Source of the DNA: Maribacter sp. HTCC2170
Lineage (GTDB): Bacteria; Bacteroidota; Bacteroidia; Flavobacteriales; Flavobacteriaceae
Reading direction: 5' to 3'
Assembly: GCF_000153165.2 (NCBI RefSeq)
Contig: NC_014472.1
Span: 3,406,001 to 3,470,000, forward strand
DNA length: 64,000 bases
The translations under genes and the position numbers were made by a program. Below, in pieces: positions 26,829-35,381 of this stretch; position 1 is the stretch's first letter; every line of letters starts with the position of its first letter. The notes under the pieces are model-generated. The model had not been told where the DNA came from, searched no databases, and saw only the letters and a program-made list of their open reading frames with translations.

Positions 26829-26859
26829 TACCCAATTGTAGTTTTAGGTGGATGGGTTG
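26829..26859 (-). promoter_or_regulatory. Candidate LytTR operator, copy B
   Basis: This is the second 31-base element, CAAcCCATCCAC..AAAA..ACAATTGGGTA on the minus strand. A further partial repeat of the ATTGGGTA part lies 33 bases further upstream (around 26862-26870), that is three helical turns. Direct repeats are the usual mode of LytTR binding. The element lies between the divergent kinase operon and the COG2509 gene, and could influence both. Confidence 0.5.
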
Positions 26860-26892
26860 TATACCCAATTTATTTCTTGACTTTATTTAAAG

Positions 26893-26900
26893 TAATTTTG
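26893..26900 (+). promoter_or_regulatory. -7 box very close to the COG2509 start (possible leaderless mRNA)
   Basis: TAATTTTG is an exact TAnnTTTG match whose last base is only four bases before the ATG at 26905. Transcription would begin at or next to the start codon. A TTG at 26877-26879 gives a spacer of 13 bases, shorter than usual. Confidence 0.4.
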
Positions 26901-26904
26901 ACCC

Positions 26905-28458
26905 ATGGTCAGACAAATTCAACTTAGGGTTTCTTTAAAGGAAGAATCCCAAAAAGATATTCTATTAAAAAAAGTCGCAAAATATCTGAGTGAACCAGAA
27001 AAGGACCTGACCATAAAGGTTTTACGAAGATCAATTGATGCCCGAAAATCCACCATTTATTTTAATTATAAGATGGAGGTCTACATTCGGGAACAGCCGA
27101 ACGAAAAACCCACATATGCTTTTGATTACAAAGATGTATCAAAAGCGAAGGAGGTACATATAGTTGGGTTTGGACCTGCTGGTATGTGGGCTGCACTAAG
27201 ATGCCTTGAATTGGGCTACAAACCAATTGTACTTGAACGCGGGAAAAAAGTTCAGGAGCGAAGACGTGACCTAAAGGCCATAAACCAAGACCATATTGTA
27301 AACGAAGACTCCAATTACTGCTTTGGAGAAGGCGGTGCAGGTACATACTCTGATGGTAAATTATATACACGAAGTTTAAAAAGAGGAGACGTAAAACGTA
27401 TTTTCGAAAGTTTGGTGCATCACGGAGCAACCGAACAGATACTAATTGATGCCCATCCCCATATTGGTACTAACAAACTCCCAAAAATTGTTCAAAATAT
27501 TCGTGAAACCATAATCAAATTTGGAGGTGAAGTCCATTTTGAAACCAGAGTTACCGATTTTGTTATCAAGAATAAAAAACTTGTGGCAATCGCTCTCCAA
27601 AATGGAAAGGAATTGAATGTAAAACGGGTGGTTCTTGCCACAGGTCATTCAGCGAGGGATATTTTCTATCTACTGAAAAACAAAGAAATAGCCTTAAAAG
27701 CAAAATCTTTTGCAATGGGCGTTCGGGTTGAACATCCCCAGCGAATAATAGATTCTATTCAATACCATTGTAAAGGGGAAAGAAATGAATTATTGCCAGC
27801 TGCGGCATATAGTTTGGTTCAACAGGTGAAAAATAGAGGTGTCTATTCTTTTTGTATGTGCCCAGGTGGATTCATAGTGCCAGCGGCTACAGCTCCAGGA
27901 GAAGTCGTTGTAAACGGCATGTCGCCTTCAAAACGAAATAATCTATTCGCCAATTCTGGTATTGTGGTCGAAATAAATGTTGATGAAGATATTCCGAAAT
28001 ACGAAAAATTTGGTGTGTTAAAAGGTTTGGAATATCAAAAAGATTTGGAACGACTCGCATTTACTGCTGGAGGGCGCAGCCAAGTTGCCCCGGCCCAACG
28101 ATTAACTGACTTTGTTGAAGGAAAGCTTTCCAATGACCTCAACCCCACATCTTATCAACCAGGATTAAAATCTGCTCCCCTACATTCATTATTGCCCAAA
28201 TTAATTGGTAGTAGACTTAGAAAAGGGTTTTCCGAATTCGGAAAGAAAATGCATGGCTATCATACCCTCGAGGCCAATATAGTTGGAGTAGAATCAAGGA
28301 CTTCATCCCCAGTAACGATTCCCAGAAATGACAACTTGGAACATATTCAAATTGAAGGACTTTTCCCCTGTGGTGAAGGCGGTGGTTATGCCGGCGGTAT
28401 CGTTTCGGCCGCCATGGATGGTGAACGTTGTGCAGAGGCTGCGATACGTGGTCTTTAG
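26905..28458 (+). CDS. COG2509-type FAD-dependent dehydrogenase
   Basis: The 517-residue cytoplasmic flavoprotein has an N-terminal alpha/beta domain of about 80 residues (VRQIQLRVSLKEE, KVLRRSIDARKSTIYFNYK), followed by a Rossmann FAD-binding motif at about 86 (IVGFGPAGMWAALRCLE). Then come the CFGEGGAGTYSDGKLYTR segment, VVLATGHSARD, and a C-terminal FAD site ending FPCGEGGGYAGGIVSAAMDGERCAEA. These features identify the uncharacterised COG2509 family. The substrate is unknown. It diverges from the LytS kinase operon and is followed after 66 bases by the RNA helicase, with a separate -7 box between them. Confidence 0.9.
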   Translation: MVRQIQLRVSLKEESQKDILLKKVAKYLSEPEKDLTIKVLRRSIDARKSTIYFNYKMEVYIREQPNEKPTYAFDYKDVSKAKEVHIVGFGPAGMWAALRCLELGYKPIVLERGKKVQERRRDLKAINQDHIVNEDSNYCFGEGGAGTYSDGKLYTRSLKRGDVKRIFESLVHHGATEQILIDAHPHIGTNKLPKIVQNIRETIIKFGGEVHFETRVTDFVIKNKKLVAIALQNGKELNVKRVVLATGHSARDIFYLLKNKEIALKAKSFAMGVRVEHPQRIIDSIQYHCKGERNELLPAAAYSLVQQVKNRGVYSFCMCPGGFIVPAATAPGEVVVNGMSPSKRNNLFANSGIVVEINVDEDIPKYEKFGVLKGLEYQKDLERLAFTAGGRSQVAPAQRLTDFVEGKLSNDLNPTSYQPGLKSAPLHSLLPKLIGSRLRKGFSEFGKKMHGYHTLEANIVGVESRTSSPVTIPRNDNLEHIQIEGLFPCGEGGGYAGGIVSAAMDGERCAEAAIRGL

Positions 28459-28496
28459 TATAAATGAACGGAAAAAAATTATCCCAACTATTACAT

Positions 28497-28504
28497 TACC
28501 TTTG
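28497..28504 (+). promoter_or_regulatory. -7 box upstream of the DEAD-box helicase gene
   Basis: TACCTTTG fits TAnnTTTG and is 20 bases before the start codon of the helicase. It suggests independent, possibly cold- or growth-regulated transcription; no -33 TTG is evident. Confidence 0.4.
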
Positions 28505-28524
28505 CCGCTAATTTTTCACACTAC

Positions 28525-29823
28525 ATGACATTCAAAAATTTAGGCATAATAGAACCCATCCTTAAAGCTCTGGGGCAAGAAGGTTATTCAAGTCCAACGC
28601 CCATTCAAGAGCAAGCTGTTCCCATACTTTTAAAAGGCAAAGACCTTTTAGGCTGCGCACAGACCGGTACCGGAAAAACTGCTGCGTTCGCTATCCCCAT
28701 ACTTCAACAAATCCATAATGACCGGCAATCAAATGACCGTCATCGAAAAATCAAGGCATTGGTTGTAACGCCAACACGAGAATTGGCCATTCAAATAGGT
28801 GAGAGTTTTACTGCGTATGGCAAATTCACAGGAATTAGAAATACAGTCATTTTTGGTGGAGTAAAACAAGGAAAGCAAACGCAGGCTCTAAAAAACGGAG
28901 TTGATATATTAATTGCAACACCAGGACGATTGTTAGATTTAATGAACCAAGGCTTTATTTCATTAAGAGATATAGAATATGCTGTTCTTGATGAGGCAGA
29001 CCAAATGTTGGATATGGGCTTTATTCATGACATTCGAAAAATCATTGCCAAATTACCTCCAAAAAGACAATCACTTTTCTTTTCAGCTACTATGCCCAAA
29101 GATATTGTAGCACTATCACGAACCATTTTAGGTGATTTTGAGCGTGTTACCATAAAACCCGAACAAGCTACAGCAGAAAAAGTAGAACAACTGGTATACT
29201 TCGTTAATAAATCGAACAAGGTTAAATTACTGGTACATCTACTGGAGAACAGGCCGAATAGTTCAGTTTTGGTTTTCTCAAGAACCAAACATGGAGCAAA
29301 CAAGATTGTTAAAAAATTAGGACAGGCTGATATTGCCTCAGCCGCTATTCATGGGAACAAATCACAAACGGCAAGACAAAAAGCCTTAGGTGATTTTAAG
29401 GCCGGAGAACTAAAAGTATTGATTGCCACCGACATTGCCGCCCGAGGTATAGATGTTGATGACCTGGCCTTGGTAGTGAACTTTGATTTACCTAATGTTC
29501 CGGAAACCTATGTGCACCGAATAGGTAGAACTGGAAGGGCAAGCGCAAGTGGTATTGCCATTTCATTTTGTGATAGGGATGAACAACCTTATCTACGTGA
29601 TATTGAAAAGCTTATTAAACAACAAGTGCCAAGAATGCCAGAACATCCGTTCATCAGCGATGATTCAACGGAAGTGCTTAATCCCAAACAAAATAAGGGG
29701 AATTCAGGTAATCGAAATAGGTCCTCATCTCAAAACAGAAGAAAATCAAATTATCGAGGAGGCAATAAAAACAATCGAAGGAAGAGAAACGATAACAGGA
29801 ACAAGTCTAGTGGAAGAGATTAG
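28525..29823 (+). CDS. rhlE: DEAD-box ATP-dependent RNA helicase, RhlE type
   Basis: The 432-residue product has all DEAD-box motifs in order: Q motif (PTPIQEQAVP), I (AQTGTGKT), Ia (PTRELA), Ib (TPGR), II (LDEADQMLDMGF), III (FSAT), IV (VFSRTK), V (TDIAARGIDV) and VI (HRIGRTGR). A short basic tail of about 55 residues, rich in Asn, Arg, Lys and Gly, follows the two RecA domains and would bind RNA non-specifically. The length and tail fit the RhlE group, which remodels ribosomal precursors and mRNA, especially in the cold. The symbol reflects that group rather than proven orthology. Confidence 0.93.
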   Translation: MTFKNLGIIEPILKALGQEGYSSPTPIQEQAVPILLKGKDLLGCAQTGTGKTAAFAIPILQQIHNDRQSNDRHRKIKALVVTPTRELAIQIGESFTAYGKFTGIRNTVIFGGVKQGKQTQALKNGVDILIATPGRLLDLMNQGFISLRDIEYAVLDEADQMLDMGFIHDIRKIIAKLPPKRQSLFFSATMPKDIVALSRTILGDFERVTIKPEQATAEKVEQLVYFVNKSNKVKLLVHLLENRPNSSVLVFSRTKHGANKIVKKLGQADIASAAIHGNKSQTARQKALGDFKAGELKVLIATDIAARGIDVDDLALVVNFDLPNVPETYVHRIGRTGRASASGIAISFCDRDEQPYLRDIEKLIKQQVPRMPEHPFISDDSTEVLNPKQNKGNSGNRNRSSSQNRRKSNYRGGNKNNRRKRNDNRNKSSGRD

Positions 29824-29989
29824 TAACTGCCATTTTTATTATTACAATGATTAGAGGTGTCAAGACTAATGCATGAGATGAAAAGCACCTACAAATGGGA
29901 TAATTTGAGAAACCATTTGGGCATTTTAGGTTAAACACCATGTAAAATCGAAGCTCAGGTAGGGCGTACAAGCCCTAAAATCAACATGA

Positions 29990-30568
29990 TTACTTAAAAT
30001 TGCTCATGACAGTATCAATATAGTCGTCTACTGCCTTTATAGAATGATTCTTTGCGAATAAAGAAAGTCCTTGAATACTACCTAATAAATAGGCAGCATA
30101 TTTAACACTATCAAACTGTATTGGCAACTCTTCATTGAACTTTATTTTTTCAAATAAGTCATAGAAGGTTTTTCTAAGAAATGCGAAATGATTATCAATT
30201 TCAATGGCTATCTCAGGATCTTTTTCTCCTACTTCCATTCCCGTGTTCATCATTAAACAACCATAGGGATTTTCACCGGATTGAATACCATGACCATAAG
30301 CCAATAAAAAAAACCGCAAATCATCTAAGTGGCCCTTTGAATACAGTAAATCCTTAAGAAATGTAGCTTTGATATGACTCTTATATTTCTTGAGAACCTC
30401 CAGAAAAAGACCATTTTTACTACCAAAACTAGAATATATTGAAAATTGGTTTATACCCATTTCTTTTTCAAGCAAACGAACAGAAGTACAACTAAACCCG
30501 TTGGCCCAAAAAGTGTGCATGGCCTTTTCTACCACTAAATCTTCTACATATTCTTTCTTTCGAGACAT
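29990..30568 (-). CDS. TetR/AcrR-family transcriptional regulator
   Basis: This 192-residue regulator has an N-terminal three-helix DNA-binding domain (KAMHTFWANGFSCTSVRLLEKEMGINQFSIYSSFGSKNGLFLEVL), which in order contains the usual second and recognition helices. The C-terminal all-helical ligand domain starts at about 60 and includes GCLMMNTGMEVG, a segment typical of the subfamily that represses quinone or reactive-electrophile response genes. It is divergent from the acidic repeat protein, sharing a 285-base intergenic region, which makes that gene and itself its likely targets. The ligand is unknown. Confidence 0.88.
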   Translation of the reverse strand: MSRKKEYVEDLVVEKAMHTFWANGFSCTSVRLLEKEMGINQFSIYSSFGSKNGLFLEVLKKYKSHIKATFLKDLLYSKGHLDDLRFFLLAYGHGIQSGENPYGCLMMNTGMEVGEKDPEIAIEIDNHFAFLRKTFYDLFEKIKFNEELPIQFDSVKYAAYLLGSIQGLSLFAKNHSIKAVDDYIDTVMSNFK

Positions 30569-30793
30569 AATTTCTTGTTTTAACTAGATTACCTTAATGG
30601 CTGATTCTATTAATTCTTTTCAATTGTAAAAATAATCCAAAAAACAACAAAACTTTTATTGATAACCAACTTAATAATTCGATTATTTTCAATTTTAAAC
30701 AATTATTAAATACTTCAGTTTACAAAAAAGTCAATTCACCTATCAAATAAGACGCTTCAGTTAAAATTTCTCCGAAAGTGAAAAGTCCTCGGC

Positions 30794-30801
30794 TACATTT
30801 G
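30794..30801 (+). promoter_or_regulatory. -7 box of the acidic repeat-protein gene
   Basis: TACATTTG, an exact consensus match, lies 52 bases upstream of the ATG at 30854, in the divergent region shared with the TetR gene. No strong TTG is seen at -33. Confidence 0.45.
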
Positions 30802-30853
30802 CTTCAGAAATAACAAAGAAATAGTTCAACAATCAATTTAAAAAATATATATC

Positions 30854-31453
30854 ATGGAAAAAGCAACAGTTTTATTAAGTACCGGAATTATGGCCCTCAT
30901 TTTCGCCTTCACAACAACAAATCACTGCTCAGAAGAGAATGAAAGCAATGACCATTCTAACAACCATATTATTTCTTATGCCAATTACGAGAATGATCCT
31001 TATCTAATTTTAAATACCGATGATTGCATTCTTGAGGGTTTGATATATATCGATGAAAACGATACTATAGAATTAGGGTTCGATACTAAAGAATACTTAC
31101 CAGAAGGATTCAATGCATACGAAGGAATGAGTTTTGATGTAAATGACATTGAGTATGCAGAAATTGAAGAGGAAATTGAATTAGGTTTTAATACCCAGAA
31201 ATACTTACCCATAGGATTTGATCCTTATGCAACTGTAGAACTTAATTTGGACGACATTGTATATATTGAAGACGAAGAAACGATAGATTTGGGTTTTGAC
31301 ACCGCTGACTACTTACCATTGGACTTCAACGCTCATGCAACAGCAGAGTTAGATTTAAATGAAATCATCTATATCGAAGATGAGGAAGAAATAGTATTAG
31401 GGTTTAAAACTGACAACTACCTTCCAGTAGGGTTTAATGCTTATAGTAAATAA
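30854..31453 (+). CDS. Exported acidic protein built of 36-residue tandem repeats
   Basis: The 199-residue product has an N-terminal hydrophobic export segment and then a Ser/Asn/His-rich stretch. Residues 62-199 are four tandem repeats (62-97, 98-133, 134-169, and 170-199, the last short by six). Each has the consensus (D/E)I-x-Y-I-E-D-E-E-x-I-x-LGF-x-T-x-x-YLP-x-GF-(N/D)-A/P-Y followed by a short beta-like VELDLN. The repeats are strongly acidic, lack cysteine, and are predicted to be mostly beta. I do not recognise the family. A calcium- or polymer-binding surface protein is possible. It lies divergent from a TetR regulator that may control it. Confidence 0.7.
   Translation: MEKATVLLSTGIMALIFAFTTTNHCSEENESNDHSNNHIISYANYENDPYLILNTDDCILEGLIYIDENDTIELGFDTKEYLPEGFNAYEGMSFDVNDIEYAEIEEEIELGFNTQKYLPIGFDPYATVELNLDDIVYIEDEETIDLGFDTADYLPLDFNAHATAELDLNEIIYIEDEEEIVLGFKTDNYLPVGFNAYSK
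31037..31450 (+). repeat. Four in-frame 108-bp coding repeats
   Basis: These are the DNA units encoding the 36-residue repeats of the acidic protein: 31037-31144, 31145-31252, 31253-31360 and a shortened 31361-31450. Codons have diverged between units, so the array is not of recent origin, while the amino-acid motif LGF-x-T-x-x-YLP is kept in every unit. Confidence 0.75.
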
Positions 31454-31511
31454 GTTGATTAAGTAATAAAATTATCAAAAATTTAGATTTAATTAATTTA
31501 TTAAGCACAAA

Positions 31512-31538
31512 AAACCTGTAGCCAATGACTACAGGTTT
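31512..31538 (-). terminator. Terminator of the secreted two-lobed protein gene
   Basis: A ten-base perfect stem (AAACCTGTAG / CTACAGGTTT) with a seven-base loop. Read on the minus strand, it is followed by a T-run, so it mainly terminates the minus-strand gene ending at 31563; in the plus direction the T-run is weak. Confidence 0.75.
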
Positions 31539-31562
31539 CGAAGTTTTACAAGTATTGGTTAT

Positions 31563-32345
31563 TCAGCGCACTTTGCGAATAAGCCTCGCTGTATATACAT
31601 ACTTCATGTCTCTTGCTGCTAAACCGTCCATCATCATTTTTGTTTGGGCAGGTGTTGAACCTTCAGTGTAGTTTATGTTAGCACTTAACATTTGTGCATA
31701 ATCTTTGTACATACTAACGGTCATGTGGGATGCATAGGTATCACTACCAATGGGGGACATAAATCGAATCAATCCCCAACTTTCCTTCCCACCTGAATCT
31801 ACTGCTTGTTGATGAAGGGGTTTAAAAACTTTTTCCTCTGCTTCTTCATAAATGCCATAATTGCTCAATGCGACTTTCATAAGATCAATCTGTGCAATAC
31901 AACCCAAAGGCATATCAAATTGCTGGGTGGTTGAAGATATTTCTTTACTGAATATTCGTACAGCAAGGTCTCTAGCCTTTGAAGTTTTATCAAAGGTTTT
32001 ATTTAATTCATCATCAGACATATTGGGATATGCTGCTTTTAAAGCGGCTCCAAAATCTCCCCCCTCAAGCATTTTCACAGGGTCGCTAAATAAAGTTACA
32101 GTTAGGTATTGAAATCCCTGATCTTCCCCACCTGGTCCAAGAGCCCACAAATCCCATCCTATTATGTCACCACTTTTAACACGTTGCTCATGAATTTTTT
32201 CCCAGAAACTCTCGGTTTCTCCATAAGCCCCTTGTTGGGATTCGTCAACTTTCATAAATTCAAATATCAAATGAAGGTTTTCCTGTGCTATGGTTAAATT
32301 TCCAACTAAAATAAGTACAACAAGTGTTAATAGCTTTTTCATCAT
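31563..32345 (-). CDS. Secreted two-lobed alpha/beta-barrel-like (ABM-type) protein A
   Basis: The 260-residue product has a signal peptide (VGNLTIAQ). It shows internal duplication: the N-half around FEFMKVDESQQGAYGETESFW and YLTVTLFSDPVKML repeats in the C-half around IDLMKVALSNYGIYEEAEEKV and HMTVSMYKDYAQML. Each half looks like a ferredoxin-like dimeric alpha/beta-barrel (ABM-type) module, so the protein may form the barrel within one chain. The family is not recognised by name. Two other genes nearby (35927 and 37664) encode exported proteins of the same length and plan. It lies downstream of the LytTR regulator and kinase on the same strand, beyond a 147-base gap, which suggests it is a regulated target. 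Confidence 0.65.
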   Translation of the reverse strand: MMKKLLTLVVLILVGNLTIAQENLHLIFEFMKVDESQQGAYGETESFWEKIHEQRVKSGDIIGWDLWALGPGGEDQGFQYLTVTLFSDPVKMLEGGDFGAALKAAYPNMSDDELNKTFDKTSKARDLAVRIFSKEISSTTQQFDMPLGCIAQIDLMKVALSNYGIYEEAEEKVFKPLHQQAVDSGGKESWGLIRFMSPIGSDTYASHMTVSMYKDYAQMLSANINYTEGSTPAQTKMMMDGLAARDMKYVYTARLIRKVR

Positions 32346-32492
32346 TTCATGATTTTGTGGTTATTACTAGCCTATTTTAGGTTAGTGTACCACATATTAA
32401 TACTCATATCATAAAAAAACCTATACTTTAGGATGAAAGGTATTGGTAACTGTCCGAAAGGCAGTTAAAAATTATCGGAATTAGTAGAGCAG

Positions 32493-33227
32493 CTAAATTG
32501 TTTGGAGTCTCTTTAAAAGTGAACCCTTATGCATCTTCCCCATGGGGATTACTTTCCGGTTAATCTCTAAATGGCCATCGGCAACCACATCGAGTTTTGC
32601 GATGTTAACCATATACGACCTGTGTACTCGCGAAAACGAATGCTTTGGCAACTTTTCCTCCATTGTTTTTAGTGTCGTAGTCAACAAATATTGATGCGAA
32701 GTGGTAACTACTCGACAATAGTTACGATCGGCTTCTATATAAAGAATATCTGCCAATAATAGCTTTACCATTTTCCCGTTGTGCCTAACGAAAATGCGGT
32801 CTTCCAAAACTTTTAAAGTCATGGTTTCCTTTTCTATCGGGTTGTTTTTTTCCTTTAACTGTTCAACTGCTAAAGCAAACGTGCGCTGTAATTGAACCGT
32901 ATTCAAAGGTTTGGGGATAAATGCAAAAGGTCGGGTTTCTTTGGCTCGGGCAAATGAAGTTTCATCAGTGTTTGCAGTGAGATAAATGATAGGTATACTA
33001 TTTTTTTCTTGAATTTTTTTTGCGGTCTGAATTCCGTCTAGTTCACCTTTTAAATTAACATCCATCAAAATTATATCGGGTGTATTCACTTGTGCGTGGA
33101 TTATTGCTTCTTCTCCCCTTGTCTCAATTCCAGTTACTTCATAATCCAAGTTAGTCAGCTGCAAACAAATATTAGCTGCTATGATCATATCATCTTCTAC
33201 CACTAAAACCTTTACCTTATCCTCCAT
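32493..33227 (-). CDS. LytTR response regulator paired with the TPR-HisKA_2 kinase
   Basis: The 244-residue regulator has a receiver domain (VVEDD acidic pocket, phosphoacceptor Asp56 in IILMDVNLKG, Thr in YLTANTD, Lys in FIPKPL) and a LytTR DNA-binding domain from about 145 (ILYIEADRNYCRVVTTSHQYLLTT, FSRVHRSYMVNIAKLD). It follows the kinase gene after two bases, so kinase and regulator are co-transcribed and probably form a two-component pair. It differs from the other LytTR regulator of this window in its receiver, which resembles those partnering HisKA_2 kinases. Targets are unknown but the flanking secreted-protein genes are the prime candidates. Confidence 0.92.
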   Translation of the reverse strand: MEDKVKVLVVEDDMIIAANICLQLTNLDYEVTGIETRGEEAIIHAQVNTPDIILMDVNLKGELDGIQTAKKIQEKNSIPIIYLTANTDETSFARAKETRPFAFIPKPLNTVQLQRTFALAVEQLKEKNNPIEKETMTLKVLEDRIFVRHNGKMVKLLLADILYIEADRNYCRVVTTSHQYLLTTTLKTMEEKLPKHSFSRVHRSYMVNIAKLDVVADGHLEINRKVIPMGKMHKGSLLKRLQTI

Positions 33228-33229
33228 TA

Positions 33230-35188
33230 TTATGCTGCTTTAAAATGCTGAAATTCAAAAGATACTACTGTTCCATTTTCAATATCCAAATCCATCTTAC
33301 CATCCAATTGTCTGGTTAACAATTGAATCAACTTAGTGCCAAATCCGGTTCCAATATTATCACTGCCTCTTTTACCTATCCCGTTATCTGAAACTTTCAA
33401 AAACAATTGGGATTCTTTTTTCTTTAAATGAACTGATACCATACCCTTAGCATTATCGGGAAAAGCATATTTCATTGAGTTTGTCAATAATTCATTCACT
33501 ATAAGCCCAATTGGGATTGCGCTATCAACATCCAACTCAATTTCTTCCATTTCAAAGATTATTTCTATTCTATTTTGTGCGTCAAAAACATTAACAATGT
33601 AATTGGCCAAGTTTTCAAAATAGGATTTCATTTCTATGGATGACAAGCTTTTTTCCTGATAGAGCTTTTGATGAACCATACTCATGCTTTGTATTCGGTG
33701 TCTACTTTTCTGCATGGCATCAACAATTTTTTTGTCATCTATTTCGGCAGATTGAAGGGATAACAAACTGGATACTATTTCAAGGTTGTTTTTTACCCTG
33801 TGATGAATCTCTTTCAATAAAAACTCTTTCTCCTTATTCTGTTCTTCAAGTAATTTGTTTTTTTTACTATTGGTTTTGACCGTCTTAAAAAGTAAGATCA
33901 AATACATGATCAACAGTACAACAACAATGGTTATCAATGTTTGCCTTGTCCGTTGCTTTACAATTTGACTTTCCTGTAATTGTATAATACTCTCTTTGTT
34001 TGCCACATCAAACTCAGTCTTGATAAGTGAAATCCTATGGTCGGCCTCGGCCGTAAAAATCTGTTTTTTAAGATTGTCATACTCAGCAAAAGCCTGGTAA
34101 GCCTCTTGATAATTGTGATTGCCCGCAAATGCCTTACCAAGCGTTTCATAAGCTTGACTTAGATAAAATTCATCTCCAAAATCTTCCGATGCGATTGCTA
34201 TACTTTTCTTTAAGCTCTCAATAGCGGAGATATATTTACCCTGAATATTTTGGGATTTACCAATTGACAACCAAGAGCGCATCATCATAAAATCATTGTC
34301 CAGTAACTGGGCATATTTAATCGCGTTTTTTCCAGCACTTTCGGCTTTTTCAAACTCATTCAAATATGTATAAAGGTCAACTTCAGAAATATAAACATCA
34401 GATAGATTGTTATAAAAACCATACCGCTCACCTATGGCCCTTGAACGCTCAAAATAATTCAACGCTTGTTCATAATTTTTTAGTCCCAAATAATTGTTCC
34501 CAACAACATAAAGCGTAAAATCATAATCAAGGTCATTAATATTTCGCTCCTCAAAAATATTTATCGCTTTCAATCCGTATTCCAAACCAGTTTCGTATTT
34601 CGATTGTTTCCAAAACAAATTGCTCAAGTCACTATATGCCAGTGCTCTTACCTTTTTATCTGCAAGTTCCTCTCCAAGCTTTAAAGAGACCAAGGCATAA
34701 TCCGCGGCCTGACTTAATTGCCCTCTTCGCTCAAAAACATAGCCCATTTGTGTGTAAAGAAACGGCAAATCTCTTTCCAAAACTTTGTTCTTTGCTTGTT
34801 TCAGCACATTGAAAGCACTATCCAATTTTTCCATTCGCAAAAGAACAGCTGCATGTGTTATCTGAAATCGTCCTTCCCAAAGCGTATCGCTCTTCTCTTT
34901 TGTAAGTTTAAGTCCTTCAAGGGTAAATTTTAGCGATGTTTTTAAATTACGGGTATGCCAATAATAGGCCAGATCGTTCAACATCGAAAATTTAAGTGTA
35001 TCTGTCTCGGTTAAATGGTACGAATCTTCCAATGTTTTAAGGTAAGATGCGCCGAAGTTATCAGAATCAACAAAGACCTTTTTGTAAGGGTTTTCGCTGC
35101 GAAAATCCACTATTTGGGAAACGCCGATATAACAATTCAATAAAGAAAAGGAAAGAAGAAAGCTAGAACTCAAAAAACGCGTTCTCAT
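33230..35188 (-). CDS. TPR-containing HisKA_2 sensor histidine kinase
   Basis: From the preferred start the product has 652 residues: a signal peptide (FLLSFSLLNCYIGVSQ), about eight tetratricopeptide repeats in the periplasm, one membrane helix (LITIVVVLLIMYLILLF), then a HisKA_2 dimerisation domain with KEIHHRVKNNLEIVSSLLSLQ and a HATPase domain (VNELLTNSMKYAFP, VSDNGIGKRG, GTGFGTKLIQLL). The open frame begins at 35281, but the first 31 residues are unlike a signal peptide and the ATG at 35188 places one correctly. TPR-kinases of this class are common in Bacteroidota and sense unknown periplasmic cues. The regulator gene follows after two bases. Confidence 0.88.
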   Translation of the reverse strand: MRTRFLSSSFLLSFSLLNCYIGVSQIVDFRSENPYKKVFVDSDNFGASYLKTLEDSYHLTETDTLKFSMLNDLAYYWHTRNLKTSLKFTLEGLKLTKEKSDTLWEGRFQITHAAVLLRMEKLDSAFNVLKQAKNKVLERDLPFLYTQMGYVFERRGQLSQAADYALVSLKLGEELADKKVRALAYSDLSNLFWKQSKYETGLEYGLKAINIFEERNINDLDYDFTLYVVGNNYLGLKNYEQALNYFERSRAIGERYGFYNNLSDVYISEVDLYTYLNEFEKAESAGKNAIKYAQLLDNDFMMMRSWLSIGKSQNIQGKYISAIESLKKSIAIASEDFGDEFYLSQAYETLGKAFAGNHNYQEAYQAFAEYDNLKKQIFTAEADHRISLIKTEFDVANKESIIQLQESQIVKQRTRQTLITIVVVLLIMYLILLFKTVKTNSKKNKLLEEQNKEKEFLLKEIHHRVKNNLEIVSSLLSLQSAEIDDKKIVDAMQKSRHRIQSMSMVHQKLYQEKSLSSIEMKSYFENLANYIVNVFDAQNRIEIIFEMEEIELDVDSAIPIGLIVNELLTNSMKYAFPDNAKGMVSVHLKKKESQLFLKVSDNGIGKRGSDNIGTGFGTKLIQLLTRQLDGKMDLDIENGTVVSFEFQHFKAA

Positions 35189-35381
35189 TTCAATGAATTT
35201 ATAATCGGGGGAAATGAGTTCTCTAAATATACAAATTTTCAAATAAGACAGTTTGAAAACTAATATATCAGGTTCGGACACTTTTATAAGCTATTCGTCC
35301 TTGACTGTTTTATTTAAACCATTAAAATCAATTCATTAGAGGTGATTAATTACTGATTACTGTTGGAATTTTAAATGGGGT

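Noticed and set aside
29930-29985. TAGGGC / GCCCTA inverted repeat as a terminator between the helicase and TetR genes
   Set aside because: The stem is only six bases and neither side has a T-run.
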